Notes: generated by a model from the sequence alone, not told the origin. Positions 48,473-57,813 are shown, counted from the first letter of the stretch. The stretch: DNA of 64,000 nt from Actinomadura chibensis NBRC 106107 (GCF_001552135.1 NZ_BCQP01000050.1:47276-111275), one strand, 5' to 3'. Program-made: numbers and translations.

Positions 48473-50049
48473 CCGGGACGAGCGTTCGCGCCCTGTGCGG
48501 CGTCGAGGAGCTGTCGGCGGCGCGGGTCGTCGGCGGCCACACCGGGCTCGACCGGGAGGTCGCCTCGGTCACGGCGATCTCCTCCCTCGCGGCGGCGGCG
48601 TCGGTCGGCCCCGGCGCCTTCGTGATCGCCGCGCCCGCCGCCGTGCAGGGCAACATCGTGGACGTGCTGCTGCGGGCCGCGCGGGCGGGCGGCGCGGCCG
48701 CGTTCCTCGTGCCGGACTCGGCGTGGGTCGTCGCCTCGACCGCGCGGCTCGCCGACAAGCTTGGCACCCCGCTCATCGTCAGCGCGGTCGCCGACCCGCT
48801 GCACCTGGCGCTGCAGCTCGACCGCGTGGTCCGGGCGCCGGAGCTGCATCACGCCGACGTGCTGATGCGGCTGTTCAGGAGGCTCGGGCAGGGGCCGGTC
48901 GTGCCACAGCACATCGTCGCCGCGCTCGCCGACCTGCTGTCCGCGCCGGTGGCGCTGCTCGGCGCGGGCGGGACGGTGCTCGCCAGCCAGGGCCCGCTGC
49001 CGCCGCCCGAGCTGCTGGCCGAGCCGCGGTCGCGCGGGTCGGGAGTCGTCCGGCTGCCGGGCGCGGACGGGGAGGAGTTGATGGTCACGGCCGTCTCGCG
49101 GGAGAACGGCGCCGGCCCGGAGCTGTGGCTGGCGGTGCGGCTGCCGCCCGGGCCGAGGTCGCGGGCCGGGTCCGCGCGGGACGCGGCGCTGCTCGCCTCG
49201 TGGGCGCTCTCGGCGTGGGTCGCGGCGGTGCGGCTCGAAGGGGAGCGCGACGCGCGGGAGCGCACCCGGCTGCTGTCCGCGCTGATGGAGCGGCCCGGCG
49301 TGATCGACCGCCGCCTCGCCGAGCGGGTGCTGCGGGCGGGCTGGCGGCTGGACGGCTGGCACACCGGCGTCTACGTCCGCGTCACCGAACCGGGCGGCTT
49401 CCCGCTGGCCCGGTACACGGGGTTCCTGCAGGGCGTCCTGGCGGAGGCCGGGTTGCGCGGACCGCTGGTGGAACGTTCTGCCGGGTGGGCGCTCTGGCTC
49501 ACCGACGCGGGCGAGCCGTCCGGCGCCGCCCCCCTCGTGACGCGGCTGAAGGACGCGCTGGCCGGGCTCGATCTGCCGCTCATAGCGGGGGTGGGACGTC
49601 CGCACCCGGGGGCCGAGGGGATCGCGCTCTCCCTGCACGAAGCGCACCAGGCGAGCCTGCTCGCGTCCGCGGGGGCGTGCGCCGGCCGTCGCGAGGTCGC
49701 GCACATCGACGAGCTCGGCGTGCAGCGGCTGCTGGCCGACTGGTACACCTCGGAGTCGTTCCAGACCTACGCTCGCGGCCTGCTGGACACGTTGCGCGGC
49801 ACCGGCGGGGAGTCGCTGCTCAGCACGGTCGAGTCGTACCTGGAGCACGAGTCGTCGACGTCCACCACGGCCGGGGAGCTCGGCGTGCACCGCAACACGG
49901 TGTCCGACCGGATCACCCGCGCGGAGCGGCTGCTGGGCCTCGACCTGTCCGATCCGGACGACCGGCTCGTGCTCCAGCTCGCCTGCCGCACCTACCGCCT
50001 GAGCAGCATGAAACGGGACGGCGATGGCGTGGCCGCCACAGCGATCTGA
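48469..50049 (+). CDS. PucR-family transcriptional regulator
   Basis: 526 aa, ATG 48469. N-terminal PucR domain (VRALCGVEELSAARVVGGHT, PGAFVIAAPAAVQGNIVDVL), a GAF-like middle (VALLGAGGTVLASQG), and C-terminal HTH_30 (STTAGELGVHRNTVSDRITR, then LDLSDPDDRLVLQLACRTY). PucR proteins sense purine-degradation or amino-acid intermediates. It lies at the junction of the sugar operon and the hydantoinase/DUF917 genes and may govern either; the following genes, related to cyclic ureide chemistry, fit a PucR regulator best. Confidence 0.9.
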   Translation: MTGTSVRALCGVEELSAARVVGGHTGLDREVASVTAISSLAAAASVGPGAFVIAAPAAVQGNIVDVLLRAARAGGAAAFLVPDSAWVVASTARLADKLGTPLIVSAVADPLHLALQLDRVVRAPELHHADVLMRLFRRLGQGPVVPQHIVAALADLLSAPVALLGAGGTVLASQGPLPPPELLAEPRSRGSGVVRLPGADGEELMVTAVSRENGAGPELWLAVRLPPGPRSRAGSARDAALLASWALSAWVAAVRLEGERDARERTRLLSALMERPGVIDRRLAERVLRAGWRLDGWHTGVYVRVTEPGGFPLARYTGFLQGVLAEAGLRGPLVERSAGWALWLTDAGEPSGAAPLVTRLKDALAGLDLPLIAGVGRPHPGAEGIALSLHEAHQASLLASAGACAGRREVAHIDELGVQRLLADWYTSESFQTYARGLLDTLRGTGGESLLSTVESYLEHESSTSTTAGELGVHRNTVSDRITRAERLLGLDLSDPDDRLVLQLACRTYRLSSMKRDGDGVAATAI

Positions 50050-50167
50050 GCCGCCCCGTGCAGATCGCCCACCGCGCGTGAATCCACTGTGCACCATGCC
50101 CATCGCTCGACGCCCGTCCCTTCGTTTAGTTTTGCCCGGGCAGGACGAAGACGGGGCTCGACGGGCG

Positions 50168-51508
50168 ATGCGTATCGGGATCGATGTGGGAATGACCAAT
50201 ACCGACGCGGTGCTGATATCAGGGGCCACCGTGGTCGAGGCGGTCAAGACCACCACGACTCCGGACGTGACGTCCGGCATCGCGGCGGCGATAGGCGAAC
50301 TGCGCCGCCGTCCCTCCTTCGACCCGGGCGCCGTCGCCGGCGTGGCGGTCGCGACACCCTGTTTCTCCCTTGCCTTGGCGGAGGCGCGGCGGCTCGCTCG
50401 AACGGCGGTGATCCGGCTCTGCCTGCCGGCGACGGCCGCGGCGCCACCGCTGATCGGGTGGCCGGGGCGGCTCGTCCGGGCCATCGGCGGACACTCCTAC
50501 CTGTGCCGTGGCGGGCACGAGTTCGACGGCCGGGTGATCTCCGTCCCCGACCCGGACGAGCTGCGGCGGGTGGCCGCCGACCTGGCGGCCAAGCGGATCC
50601 GGTCGGTCGCGATCTCCTCGGTCTTCTCCCCGGGCCATGCCGAGTTCGAGGTGCTCGCCGCCGACATCCTGACGTCCGAGATGGAGGGCCTGCACGTCAG
50701 CCTCTCCCACGAGATCGGGCGGACGGGGCTGCTGGAGCGGGAGAACGCCACCGTCGTCAACGCCTGCCTGCGGGACATCGCCGAGCGTTTCTGCCTGGAT
50801 CTGTCGACCGCGCTGCGGCAGAACGGGCTGGACGCCGCGCTTTATCTCAGCCGGAACGACGGCACGGTGATGGACGTCGACTCCGCCCGCTCCTACCCGG
50901 CGGCGGCCCTCTATCCGAGGGCGGCGAACTCCTTGAACGGGGCGGCCTGCCTGTCCGGGCTGGACACCTGCACCGTCGTCGATGCAGGCGGGACCACGAC
51001 GGCGGTGGGGACGCTGCATCGGGGCGTCCCGAGGGAGGCGGGCGGCGGGGCGGTCGTCGCGGGCGTCCGCACCGATCTCCGCGTGCCGGACGTCCGGACC
51101 ATGGAGGACCTCGACTCCGTCATCGATCGAATACGGACCAGGTCAGCGCCCGACCCCGTGGTGCTGGTCGGCGGCGGCAGCCCGCTGATCGGCGACCGGC
51201 TGGGCGTCGCCGCGCGGGTGCACCGGCCCGAGCACTTCGCGGTGGCGGGCGCCGTCGGCGCGGCGATCGCGCACGTCGGAGGCGAGGTCGACAGGGTCTT
51301 CGCGGTCGAACCGGGCGACCGCGAAGCGGTGCGGAGCGCCGCCTCGCAGGAGGCGATCGATCGGACCGTCGCCGCCGGGGCCGACCCCGGCACGGTACGC
51401 GTGGTGGAGGTCGAGGAGTTCCCGATCGCCGGTCTGCCGGGCAATGCCGTCCGGGTCCGCGTCAGGGCTGTCGGCGACCTGGACGGAGGCACCGGATGTG
51501 GCTGTTAG
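50168..51508 (+). CDS. Hydantoinase A/oxoprolinase-family protein (short form)
   Basis: 446 aa from ATG 50168. The ASKHA nucleotide-binding elements are seen: MRIGIDVGMTNTDAVLISGA, TVVDAGGTTTAVGTLHRG, and VVLVGGGSPLIGD. Hydantoinase A domains hydrolyse cyclic amides using ATP. At 446 aa it lacks the C-terminal region of the 690-aa HyuA enzymes and matches the short proteins that co-occur with DUF917 partners, which follow here with a 13-nt overlap. N-terminal extension to 50024 is poor in codon quality and overlaps pucR. Confidence 0.88.
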   Translation: MRIGIDVGMTNTDAVLISGATVVEAVKTTTTPDVTSGIAAAIGELRRRPSFDPGAVAGVAVATPCFSLALAEARRLARTAVIRLCLPATAAAPPLIGWPGRLVRAIGGHSYLCRGGHEFDGRVISVPDPDELRRVAADLAAKRIRSVAISSVFSPGHAEFEVLAADILTSEMEGLHVSLSHEIGRTGLLERENATVVNACLRDIAERFCLDLSTALRQNGLDAALYLSRNDGTVMDVDSARSYPAAALYPRAANSLNGAACLSGLDTCTVVDAGGTTTAVGTLHRGVPREAGGGAVVAGVRTDLRVPDVRTMEDLDSVIDRIRTRSAPDPVVLVGGGSPLIGDRLGVAARVHRPEHFAVAGAVGAAIAHVGGEVDRVFAVEPGDREAVRSAASQEAIDRTVAAGADPGTVRVVEVEEFPIAGLPGNAVRVRVRAVGDLDGGTGCGC

Positions 51509-52545
51509 AGGCCGACGACGTCGACCCGTTGCGCGCCGGAGCGGGCCTTTACGGCGCGGGCGGCGGCGGGCGCGTGCGGACGATGGCGGCGATCCTGCGC
51601 CATGTCCTTGCTGGGAACGGTCCAGTCACCGTGGTCGATCTGGACGAGCTGGATCGCGGCTGCCATGCCGTCCTGATCGGCGACATCGGTTCCGGCACGA
51701 TCTCCGAAGAACGGCCGATGGCGGGAAACGAACTGCTCCGGGCGGCGCGGATCCTCGCCGGGCACATGGACGTCCGCGTGGACGCCGTGGTGAGCGTGGC
51801 GGCCGCGGGCAGTCCGCTGCTGATGTCGGTTCTCGCCGCGTCCCAGCTGGGTCTGCCGCTCGTCGACGCCGACTCGACGGGCCGGGCCTTTCCAAGCCTG
51901 GAGCAGACCGGCTGCGGTCTCGCCGGGCTGCCGATCACCCCCCTGGCCTTGGCCGACACCACCGGCGGAGAACTGATCATCAATGGCCTCGGTCCAGTCG
52001 GCATCGAGAAGGCGGTCCGATCGATCGTGCCCGCGCTGGGAGGCTGGGCCGCCGTCGCGATGCGCCCGCACACGGTGGCCGTCCTGAGCCCGGCATTGGA
52101 GCCGGGAACGGTAAGCCGAGCACTGGAGGCGGGACGGCTGTGCCTCGACGACGACCATCCAGGACTGGCCGCCCGGTGCGGCGCGCGCGAACTCTTTCGC
52201 GGGAACGTCATCGACGTCCGGCGCATGGCCCTCAACAGTTCGACGGGCGTCATGGCGACGGCGGTGCTCGAACATTCCGACATGCCGGGACGGACGCTGC
52301 GCTTGGAGATGCAGAGCGAATACCTGGTCGCTTTGGAGGACGCGGAGATCCTGGCCTGCGTGCCCGACCTGATCGGCGTCCTGGAATTCGACTCGGGAGA
52401 GGTCGTGAACGCCGAGGACCTGTGCCGCGGATCGTGGGTCCGGGTGTTGACGCTCCCCTGCCTCCCGAAATGGCGCACCGAGGCGGGCCTGGCCCTGGCG
52501 GGGCCGCGCGCGTTCGGCTACGCCTTCGACTACGTCCCGACCTGA
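51496..52545 (+). CDS. DUF917 domain protein
   Basis: 349 aa, ATG 51496, overlapping the previous gene by 13 nt. DUF917 features: DPLRAGAGLYGAGGGGRV, CHAVLIGDIGSGTISEERP, AASQLGLPLVDADSTGRAFP, LADTTGGELIINGL, and GRTLRLEMQSEYLVALED. The family partners hydantoinase A and has been linked to thiohydantoin desulfuration; its reaction here is unknown. The pair probably forms a two-subunit enzyme for a cyclic (thio)ureide. Confidence 0.9.
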   Translation: MWLLEADDVDPLRAGAGLYGAGGGGRVRTMAAILRHVLAGNGPVTVVDLDELDRGCHAVLIGDIGSGTISEERPMAGNELLRAARILAGHMDVRVDAVVSVAAAGSPLLMSVLAASQLGLPLVDADSTGRAFPSLEQTGCGLAGLPITPLALADTTGGELIINGLGPVGIEKAVRSIVPALGGWAAVAMRPHTVAVLSPALEPGTVSRALEAGRLCLDDDHPGLAARCGARELFRGNVIDVRRMALNSSTGVMATAVLEHSDMPGRTLRLEMQSEYLVALEDAEILACVPDLIGVLEFDSGEVVNAEDLCRGSWVRVLTLPCLPKWRTEAGLALAGPRAFGYAFDYVPT

Positions 52546-52554
52546 GGGGGCCCC

Positions 52555-53523
52555 TTGGCCGGTGTGATGATCGCTTTCCTGGCCGGCGTCGCCTGCCACC
52601 TCGGCGTCGTGGGCTTCACGGTCACGGCGGCGGTGACGGCGCCGCTGCGCGGGGACCGCGTCGCGGACGCGGTGCCGCGGCTGGTCAGGAGCCGTCCGTG
52701 GGTCGTCGGGCTCGGCACGTTCCTGATCGGGCTGGAGCTGCAGGCCCTCGCCTTCTGGCTGCTGCCGCTGGCGGAGGTGCTGGGGATCTTCAGCACGACG
52801 CTCGCGGCGCTCCTCGGGCTGTCCGCGGTGCTGCTCGGCGAGCGGCCGAGCGGGCGTGAGCGGCTGGGCGCCGTCCTGTTCGCGGCGGCGGCCGTGCTGG
52901 TCGGCATCCCGTCGATGCTGCCCGGCGCCGAGATGCCCGTCGACCGGGTGCCGTCGCGGGCGCTGCTGCTCAGCCTGGTGATCCCCGCGCTGGTGATCCC
53001 GGTGGTCGTGTGCGTGCTGGGCGAGCGCAGGGCGATGGGGCGGCACGCCAGGCAGCAGCCCGGCACGGCCTACGGACTCGGCGCCGGGCTGATCCTCGGG
53101 GCGTGCGGCGTGGCCGTCAAGGGGCTGGTCGTCGTGAGCGGCGCGGAGGGCGGGTGGACGTCCGTCCTGGCCGAGCCCTACCTCTATCTGATCCTGCTGG
53201 CGGCGGGGGTGGGCGCGGTCCATCTGACGATCGCGCTGCAGCGCTGCCGGCTGGTGACCTGCCAGTCGGCGTGCACGGTCACCGCCGGCTCCTACCTGAT
53301 CATCGTCGCCTCGGTGCTCTACGGCGGGGACTGGCCGGACCGCCCGCTCTCCGGGCTGCTCCTCATCCTCGCGGCCGGGTTCGCCGTCGCCGCGATCACG
53401 ACCTTTCTCCGGCGTGCCGCGGATCCGGCGGAGCGCTCACCCGAGGCCCATATCTCGGTGCGGTTGTCCGTGCTCTGGAATTCTCCACGCCTTCGGCCTC
53501 TCAAGGAGCTTCTCAGGGCTTGA
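52555..53523 (+). CDS. DMT/NIPA-like membrane transporter
   Basis: 322 aa from TTG 52555 with GAGGGGG 4 nt upstream; GTG 52564 or ATG 52567 are alternatives. Nine or so helices (MIAFLAGVACHLGVVGFTV, VLGIFSTTLAALLGLSAVLL, LLLSLVIPALVIPVVVCVLG, LILGACGVAVKGLVVV, YLILLAAGVGAVHLTIAL). It begins 9 nt after the DUF917 stop, so it probably imports the substrate of the HyuA/DUF917 pair. Distantly similar to the transporter at 30913-31860. Confidence 0.78.
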   Translation: MAGVMIAFLAGVACHLGVVGFTVTAAVTAPLRGDRVADAVPRLVRSRPWVVGLGTFLIGLELQALAFWLLPLAEVLGIFSTTLAALLGLSAVLLGERPSGRERLGAVLFAAAAVLVGIPSMLPGAEMPVDRVPSRALLLSLVIPALVIPVVVCVLGERRAMGRHARQQPGTAYGLGAGLILGACGVAVKGLVVVSGAEGGWTSVLAEPYLYLILLAAGVGAVHLTIALQRCRLVTCQSACTVTAGSYLIIVASVLYGGDWPDRPLSGLLLILAAGFAVAAITTFLRRAADPAERSPEAHISVRLSVLWNSPRLRPLKELLRA

Positions 53524-53758
53524 GGGCGATGCCTCCGCGAATGGCGACCTGGGGTCGTCGAGTGCGGGCTTACCATCCCTTCGCCTTTCGGCCCCGAACA
53601 CTGCCTGCAAGATCAACAATATTGGTCCCAACCGATACAGGATGGCCCTTAAGAGTGCTTTCCATTCGGGCTAACCCTCCCTTATGGATGGTTTTCGTAC
53701 TGTCTGTCGACCGGCCGCCGGAAATCCCCTCGGCCGGACGGAGAAAGGGAAGGCATTC

Positions 53759-54301
53759 ATGCGAAGGATCATCGCGTACCCGCTCGCCGCGCTCACGGCC
53801 GCGGCCTCGACGATCGTCGTCGCCGGGCCCGCCTCGGCGCACGGCTACGTCTCCTCGCCGCCGAGCCGCCAGGCGCTGTGCGCCGCGGGCGCGGTCGCCG
53901 ACTGCGGCGCCATCCGGTTCGAGCCCCAGAGCGTGGAAGGACGGAAGGGACTGCGCCGCTGCGACGGCGGAGTCGGCCGGTTCTCCGTGCTCGCCGACGA
54001 GAGCCGCGGGTGGTCGGCCAAGAACGTCGGCACCACGGCGACGTTCACGTGGGTCCTCACGGCCCGCCACCGGACCACGACGTGGGAGTACTTCGTCGGC
54101 GGCACCCGCGTCGCCGTCATCGACGACGGCAACAGGCAGCCCGCGGCGGTCGTGACGCACAAGGTCGACCTGAGCAGGTTCCCGGGACGCCGGACCGTCC
54201 TCGCGGTGTGGAACATCGGCGACACGCCGAACGCGTTCTACAGCTGCATCGACCTGAACGTCGGCGGCGCCGCGCGCGGGGCGCCCGCGAAAGCGGCATG
54301 A
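53759..54301 (+). CDS. AA10-family lytic polysaccharide monooxygenase (single domain)
   Basis: 180 aa from ATG 53759 (AAAGGGAAGG upstream). A signal peptide of 27 residues ends at ASA, leaving His28 as mature N-terminus (HGYVSSPPSR). The second copper-brace ligand is His104 in TARHRTTTWEYF. Cysteines at DCG, RRCDG and YSCID fit the usual disulfides. AA10 enzymes use Cu and O2/H2O2 to oxidise chitin or cellulose. No carbohydrate-binding module is attached, as in short chitin-active forms. It overlaps the DUF305 gene by ATGA. Confidence 0.94.
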   Translation: MRRIIAYPLAALTAAASTIVVAGPASAHGYVSSPPSRQALCAAGAVADCGAIRFEPQSVEGRKGLRRCDGGVGRFSVLADESRGWSAKNVGTTATFTWVLTARHRTTTWEYFVGGTRVAVIDDGNRQPAAVVTHKVDLSRFPGRRTVLAVWNIGDTPNAFYSCIDLNVGGAARGAPAKAA

Positions 54302-54951
54302 CGGGCGCCCCCGCGGACCGCAGTGACCGACCCACCGCATCCGTCCCGGACCGCCCCCTCGCCGGAACCCGCCGTCGACACCTGATCGCCGGGACGCTCC
54401 TCGCGTCCGCCCTGCTCACGGGGTGCGGCACGGGTCCGAAGGCGAGCGGACCGGCGGACCCCGCGCCGGACAAGAGCCCGGCGGCCCGGTACAACGCCGA
54501 TGACGTCGTGTACCTGCAGATGATGGTCGAGCATCACCGGCAGGCGCTGGAACTGCTCCGCCCCGCCGCCGAACGCTCCCGGCGCAAGGAGATCAGGAGC
54601 CTGGCCGCCGCCGCCCGGCGCGACGAGACGGGCGAGCTGCGGCAGATCACGTCCCGGCTCACCGCGTGGTCGAAGCCGACCACGCTCGGTGGGCACACGC
54701 CCGAGCACGCCTCTCACGGCGCCGGACCGGCCACCGGCGCCAAGGAGATCAAGGCTTTGGAACAGGCTGACAAGGCCAGTTTCGAGACCGTGTTCCTGAA
54801 TCTGTTCATCGGCCACCAGCATGGCGCGGTGGAGATGTCACAAAGGGAAATCAAGGAGGGGGCCGATCCCGCGACCAAGGCCTACGCGAAACAGGTCGTG
54901 CTGAGCACGACCGGTGAGATCAGGCAGATGCTGAAACTGCTCAACGGCTGA
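54298..54951 (+). CDS. DUF305 lipoprotein
   Basis: 217 aa, ATG 54298. A signal sequence with lipobox LLTGC (Cys about 43) precedes two ferritin-like helices pairs with the DUF305 marks VYLQMMVEHHRQALELL and NLFIGHQHGAVEMSQREI. The paired His/Met residues suggest a copper-binding site. Linked by ATGA to the copper-dependent LPMO, it may supply or buffer copper for it; this link is inference from context. Confidence 0.88.
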   Translation: MTGAPADRSDRPTASVPDRPLAGTRRRHLIAGTLLASALLTGCGTGPKASGPADPAPDKSPAARYNADDVVYLQMMVEHHRQALELLRPAAERSRRKEIRSLAAAARRDETGELRQITSRLTAWSKPTTLGGHTPEHASHGAGPATGAKEIKALEQADKASFETVFLNLFIGHQHGAVEMSQREIKEGADPATKAYAKQVVLSTTGEIRQMLKLLNG

Positions 54952-54962
54952 TCTCCGGGACC

Positions 54963-55005
54963 CCGGGCGGCCGCCGTCTCCCCCCACTCGCGGGCGGCCG
55001 CCCGG
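54963..55005 (+). terminator. Hairpin after the LPMO-DUF305 operon
   Basis: CCGGGCGGCCGCC (54963-54975) pairs perfectly with GGCGGCCGCCCGG (54993-55005), 13 bp with a 17-nt loop, starting 12 nt after the DUF305 stop. It also lies about 80 nt past the convergent GH18-like gene and may serve both. Confidence 0.75.
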
Positions 55006-55084
55006 CTCCGGTGACACCCCCGCCTCAGATCTCGCTGAACGCGTTACGCCAAGGCGCGGTCGATCGCGACCTCCTGAGCACTGC

Positions 55085-56101
55085 CTAGCCGACGAACGCC
55101 TTGCTGTAGGCGAACGGCTGCTGGTCGACGCTGCTGCACGTGGCGTCGGCCTGCGGCTTCGCGCCGCCCGGGCACGGCTTGTCGCGGTTCGCCGACCACA
55201 TGGCCGTCCACGCGAGGCCCTTCGCGGACGCGAACGCGGCGACCCGCGCGGCGTCGGCCAGCGTGAAGGTCTCGGTGACGACGTCGTTCACGCCGATCAT
55301 CGGCGTGACGGCGAGCCGGCTCCACGCGGACCGCACGCCGAGCACCCCGCGGAGCTGCGCCTCGGTGGACGTCGCGGCCTGCACGGCGAGGTCGCCCATC
55401 GCCGAGGACGGCGGCCCGTAGTCCATCGCCATGATGTTGACCGCGTCGATCGCCACTCCCTGGGCCTTGGCGTTCGCGACCAGGTCCACGCCGGCCTGCG
55501 TGAGTCCGGTCGGCAGGACCGGCAGCGTGAACGAGACCCTGAGGTCTGGGTGCCGCTTCTGCAGCGCGGCGATGGCCTGCGCCCGCCGCGTGTTGGCGGC
55601 GGTGTCCGGGAGCGCGGCGCCCTCGATGTCGAAGTCCGCCCGCTTGAGGTCGAACGCGGTGACGACCTTGTCGTAGGCGGCGGCGAGCGCGTCCGCGCTC
55701 GTGCAGGCGAGCCCGAGTTCGCTGCCGGACGCGCCGCCGAACGAGATGCGGATGTCGCCGCCCGCGGCGCGCAGCGCGTTCGCCTGGTTCGCGACCGGGT
55801 TCGCGTTTAGGTCGGTGACCCCGCCCCACTTCGGCGTGCATCCGCCGCCGGCGGTGACGAACGCGAGCGTGAACGCCTTGACGCCGGTCTTCTTCGCGGT
55901 GTCCACCAGGTCGAACGGCGGGAAGAGGCTGCCGTCGACGTACGGGGCGAATTTCGGTTCGGTGTTCGCGACGCGGTCGGCCTGGACCTGAGACGAGCCG
56001 GGTGCCGTGGGAATCTTCCCATTGGCGATGAACGCGGTGACGCCGAGGCCGAGCACACTGATCAGGCCGGCGGCGACATACTGGATGCGAGGACGTTTCA
56101 T
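55085..56101 (-). CDS. GH18-like chitinase-family protein, membrane-anchored or secreted
   Basis: 338 aa from ATG 56101, giving a normal N-terminal membrane/signal segment (YVAAGLISVLGLGVTAFIA); ATG 56134 would add 11 residues, and neither start has a clear RBS. The barrel resembles bacterial chitinase/lysozyme bifunctional GH18 proteins: KFAPYVDGSLFPPFDLVD, GGDIRISFGGASGSELG, the acidic motif ADFDIEG with Glu160 as candidate acid catalyst, VNIMAMDYG, and GLAWTAMWSANRD. It sits opposite the LPMO gene, so both may act on chitin. Confidence 0.87.
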   Translation of the reverse strand: MKRPRIQYVAAGLISVLGLGVTAFIANGKIPTAPGSSQVQADRVANTEPKFAPYVDGSLFPPFDLVDTAKKTGVKAFTLAFVTAGGGCTPKWGGVTDLNANPVANQANALRAAGGDIRISFGGASGSELGLACTSADALAAAYDKVVTAFDLKRADFDIEGAALPDTAANTRRAQAIAALQKRHPDLRVSFTLPVLPTGLTQAGVDLVANAKAQGVAIDAVNIMAMDYGPPSSAMGDLAVQAATSTEAQLRGVLGVRSAWSRLAVTPMIGVNDVVTETFTLADAARVAAFASAKGLAWTAMWSANRDKPCPGGAKPQADATCSSVDQQPFAYSKAFVG

Positions 56102-56395
56102 GACGCCGAAGCTAAGGTCGCGCCAGCGCGCCATGTTCGCGATTAAGGCGGATTTAGCTTCAAGTTATGTCGATATCGAGCGGCGGGACGGCGACCGGGT
56201 CCTCGATGGGGCTGGGGTTCGGCGGGTTGTGGGCGCACATAATGTTCGATTCGGGTTTTGGTTTCTGTTGCCCATAATTGCGTTTAAGGTGGGCGGACGG
56301 TCGAGGTTCCTGGGTAATGCGCAGGTCAGGGTGGGTTTGGTGCTTTGGTGGGGGCGCTGGACTCCGAAGGGAACCTTAAGAAAGTCTCAAATCCG

Positions 56396-56425
56396 TTGAA
56401 CCAGATGTGCGGCCCGACTCGTACG
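56396..56425 (+). promoter_or_regulatory. ECF-type promoter of the sigma/anti-sigma operon
   Basis: TTGAACC (56396-56402), 17 bp, CGTACG (56420-56425), about 55 bp before the sigma start. The same -35 and spacing recur at two other sites near 59.1 kb, indicating autoregulation by the encoded sigma factor. Confidence 0.75.
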
Positions 56426-56482
56426 TCCTGCTGATCGCCCGTTCCTCTAGGGCCTACCCCTCAGACCCGGAGACGCTTGGCC

Positions 56483-57055
56483 ATGGCTTCATCAGGAACC
56501 ACCGGCGGGTTTCGGAACGTCGTCCGCTTCCCCCGGCCCTCACCCGACAGCGATGACGAACAGATCGCCGCGGAGTTGTACCGCGAGTACCACCGGCCGC
56601 TGACGTCCTTCGTCGTGCGGCTCACCGCGGGCGACCGGCAATGGGCTGAAGACGTCGTCCAGGAGACCTTCATCAGGGCGTGGAAGAGCGCGGACCGGCT
56701 CGACCCCTCGGCCGGCTCCCTGATGCCCTGGCTGGCCACGGTCGCTCGGCGTATCGTGATCGACAATCGGCGCTCCCGGGACCTTCGGCCGCCCGAGGTC
56801 GGTGACAAGGCCCTCGCGCACCTGCCCATCGCGGACGAGATGGAAAGTCTTTTGCACAAGGTGGTCGTGGCGGAGGCGCTGAACGCGCTTTCGGCCCCTC
56901 ATCGAGATGTGCTGACCGAGACCGTGCTGCGCGACCGTTCCGTCAACCAGGCCGCGGAAGTGCTCGGCATTCCGGTGGGGACGGTCAAGTCCCGCGTTTA
57001 CTACGCGCTGCGCGCGCTGCGCGTCGCTTTGGAAGAAAGGGGGGTGACGGCATGA
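56483..57055 (+). CDS. ECF-family RNA polymerase sigma factor (SigK/SigL-like)
   Basis: 190 aa from ATG 56483 (GGAG 10 nt upstream; TTG 56477 is in frame). Region 2: IAAELYREYHRPLTSFVVRL, WAEDVVQETFIRAWKSADRL, PWLATVARRIVIDNRRS. Region 4: LSAPHRDVLTETVLRDRSVN and AAEVLGIPVGTVKSRVYYAL. It recognises promoters during envelope stress, held inactive by the anti-sigma factor encoded next, whose start overlaps by ATGA. A promoter matching its presumed motif lies upstream. Confidence 0.93.
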   Translation: MASSGTTGGFRNVVRFPRPSPDSDDEQIAAELYREYHRPLTSFVVRLTAGDRQWAEDVVQETFIRAWKSADRLDPSAGSLMPWLATVARRIVIDNRRSRDLRPPEVGDKALAHLPIADEMESLLHKVVVAEALNALSAPHRDVLTETVLRDRSVNQAAEVLGIPVGTVKSRVYYALRALRVALEERGVTA

Positions 57056-57795
57056 CCTCGCAGGTCGAGCACACCGATGTCGGCGCCTACGCCTTGGGCC
57101 TTCTCGAAGAGGACGACCGTCGCGCGTTCGAGGCGCATCTCGAACAGTGTGCCTCATGCGCGGCCGAACTCCGAGAATTGAGCGGCATGGCCGGGTTGTT
57201 CTCCGGCCTCGACGAGTTCACCGAAGCCGTCCACGACCTGGACGCCGACGGCGGTGGGGCCGGGACCGCCCCGGAGCGGCCCGCGGACGGGCCGATCGAT
57301 CTCGGGCGCCGACGGCGGCGCGCCGAGCGCCGCCACCGGCGCGGGACATACGTGATCGGCGCCGCGGCGGCCGCCGCGCTGATCGCCACCGGCGTCAGCG
57401 TGGGCGCCGGGATCGGCGACGACGGTCCCGCGGAGGGCGGGCACGCGCACAGCCCGGCCCAGGCGCTGGTCGTCTCCGGCGAGCGCCACTCCGGCTCCGA
57501 CGCCAGGACGGGCGCGAGCGGCCTGGTGGGGCTGGAGGCCAAGACCTGGGGCACGCACGTCGGGCTGGAGTTGAAGGGCGTCCGCGGGCCGCTCGAATGC
57601 CGGCTGGAGGCGGTGTCCCGCACCGGTCGGCGGACGGTCGTCACCGGTTGGCGGGTCCCCGCGAAGGGCTACGGCGTGCCCGGCTCGCCCGCGCCGCTGA
57701 TCACCCACGGCGGCACCGCGATCCAGCGCGAGGACCTCGACCGCTTCGAGGTGAAGATCGAGGGGGGCGGAACGCTGCTCACCATTCCGGTCTGA
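57052..57795 (+). CDS. Membrane anti-sigma factor (zinc-binding, RskA-like)
   Basis: 247 aa, ATG 57052. The N-terminal zinc-binding anti-sigma domain has His29, Cys33, Cys36 (HLEQCASC). A helix at about 98-122 (YVIGAAAAAALIATGVSV) crosses the membrane, preceded by an Arg-rich stop. The outer domain (about 145-247) ends in LLTIPV and has the RskA-like pattern GLVGLEAKTWGTHVGLELKG, SPAPLITHGGTA. It sequesters the upstream sigma factor until released, probably by regulated proteolysis. Confidence 0.9.
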   Translation: MTSQVEHTDVGAYALGLLEEDDRRAFEAHLEQCASCAAELRELSGMAGLFSGLDEFTEAVHDLDADGGGAGTAPERPADGPIDLGRRRRRAERRHRRGTYVIGAAAAAALIATGVSVGAGIGDDGPAEGGHAHSPAQALVVSGERHSGSDARTGASGLVGLEAKTWGTHVGLELKGVRGPLECRLEAVSRTGRRTVVTGWRVPAKGYGVPGSPAPLITHGGTAIQREDLDRFEVKIEGGGTLLTIPV

Positions 57796-57813
57796 CCCCA
57801 CGTCCGGCAGAGC

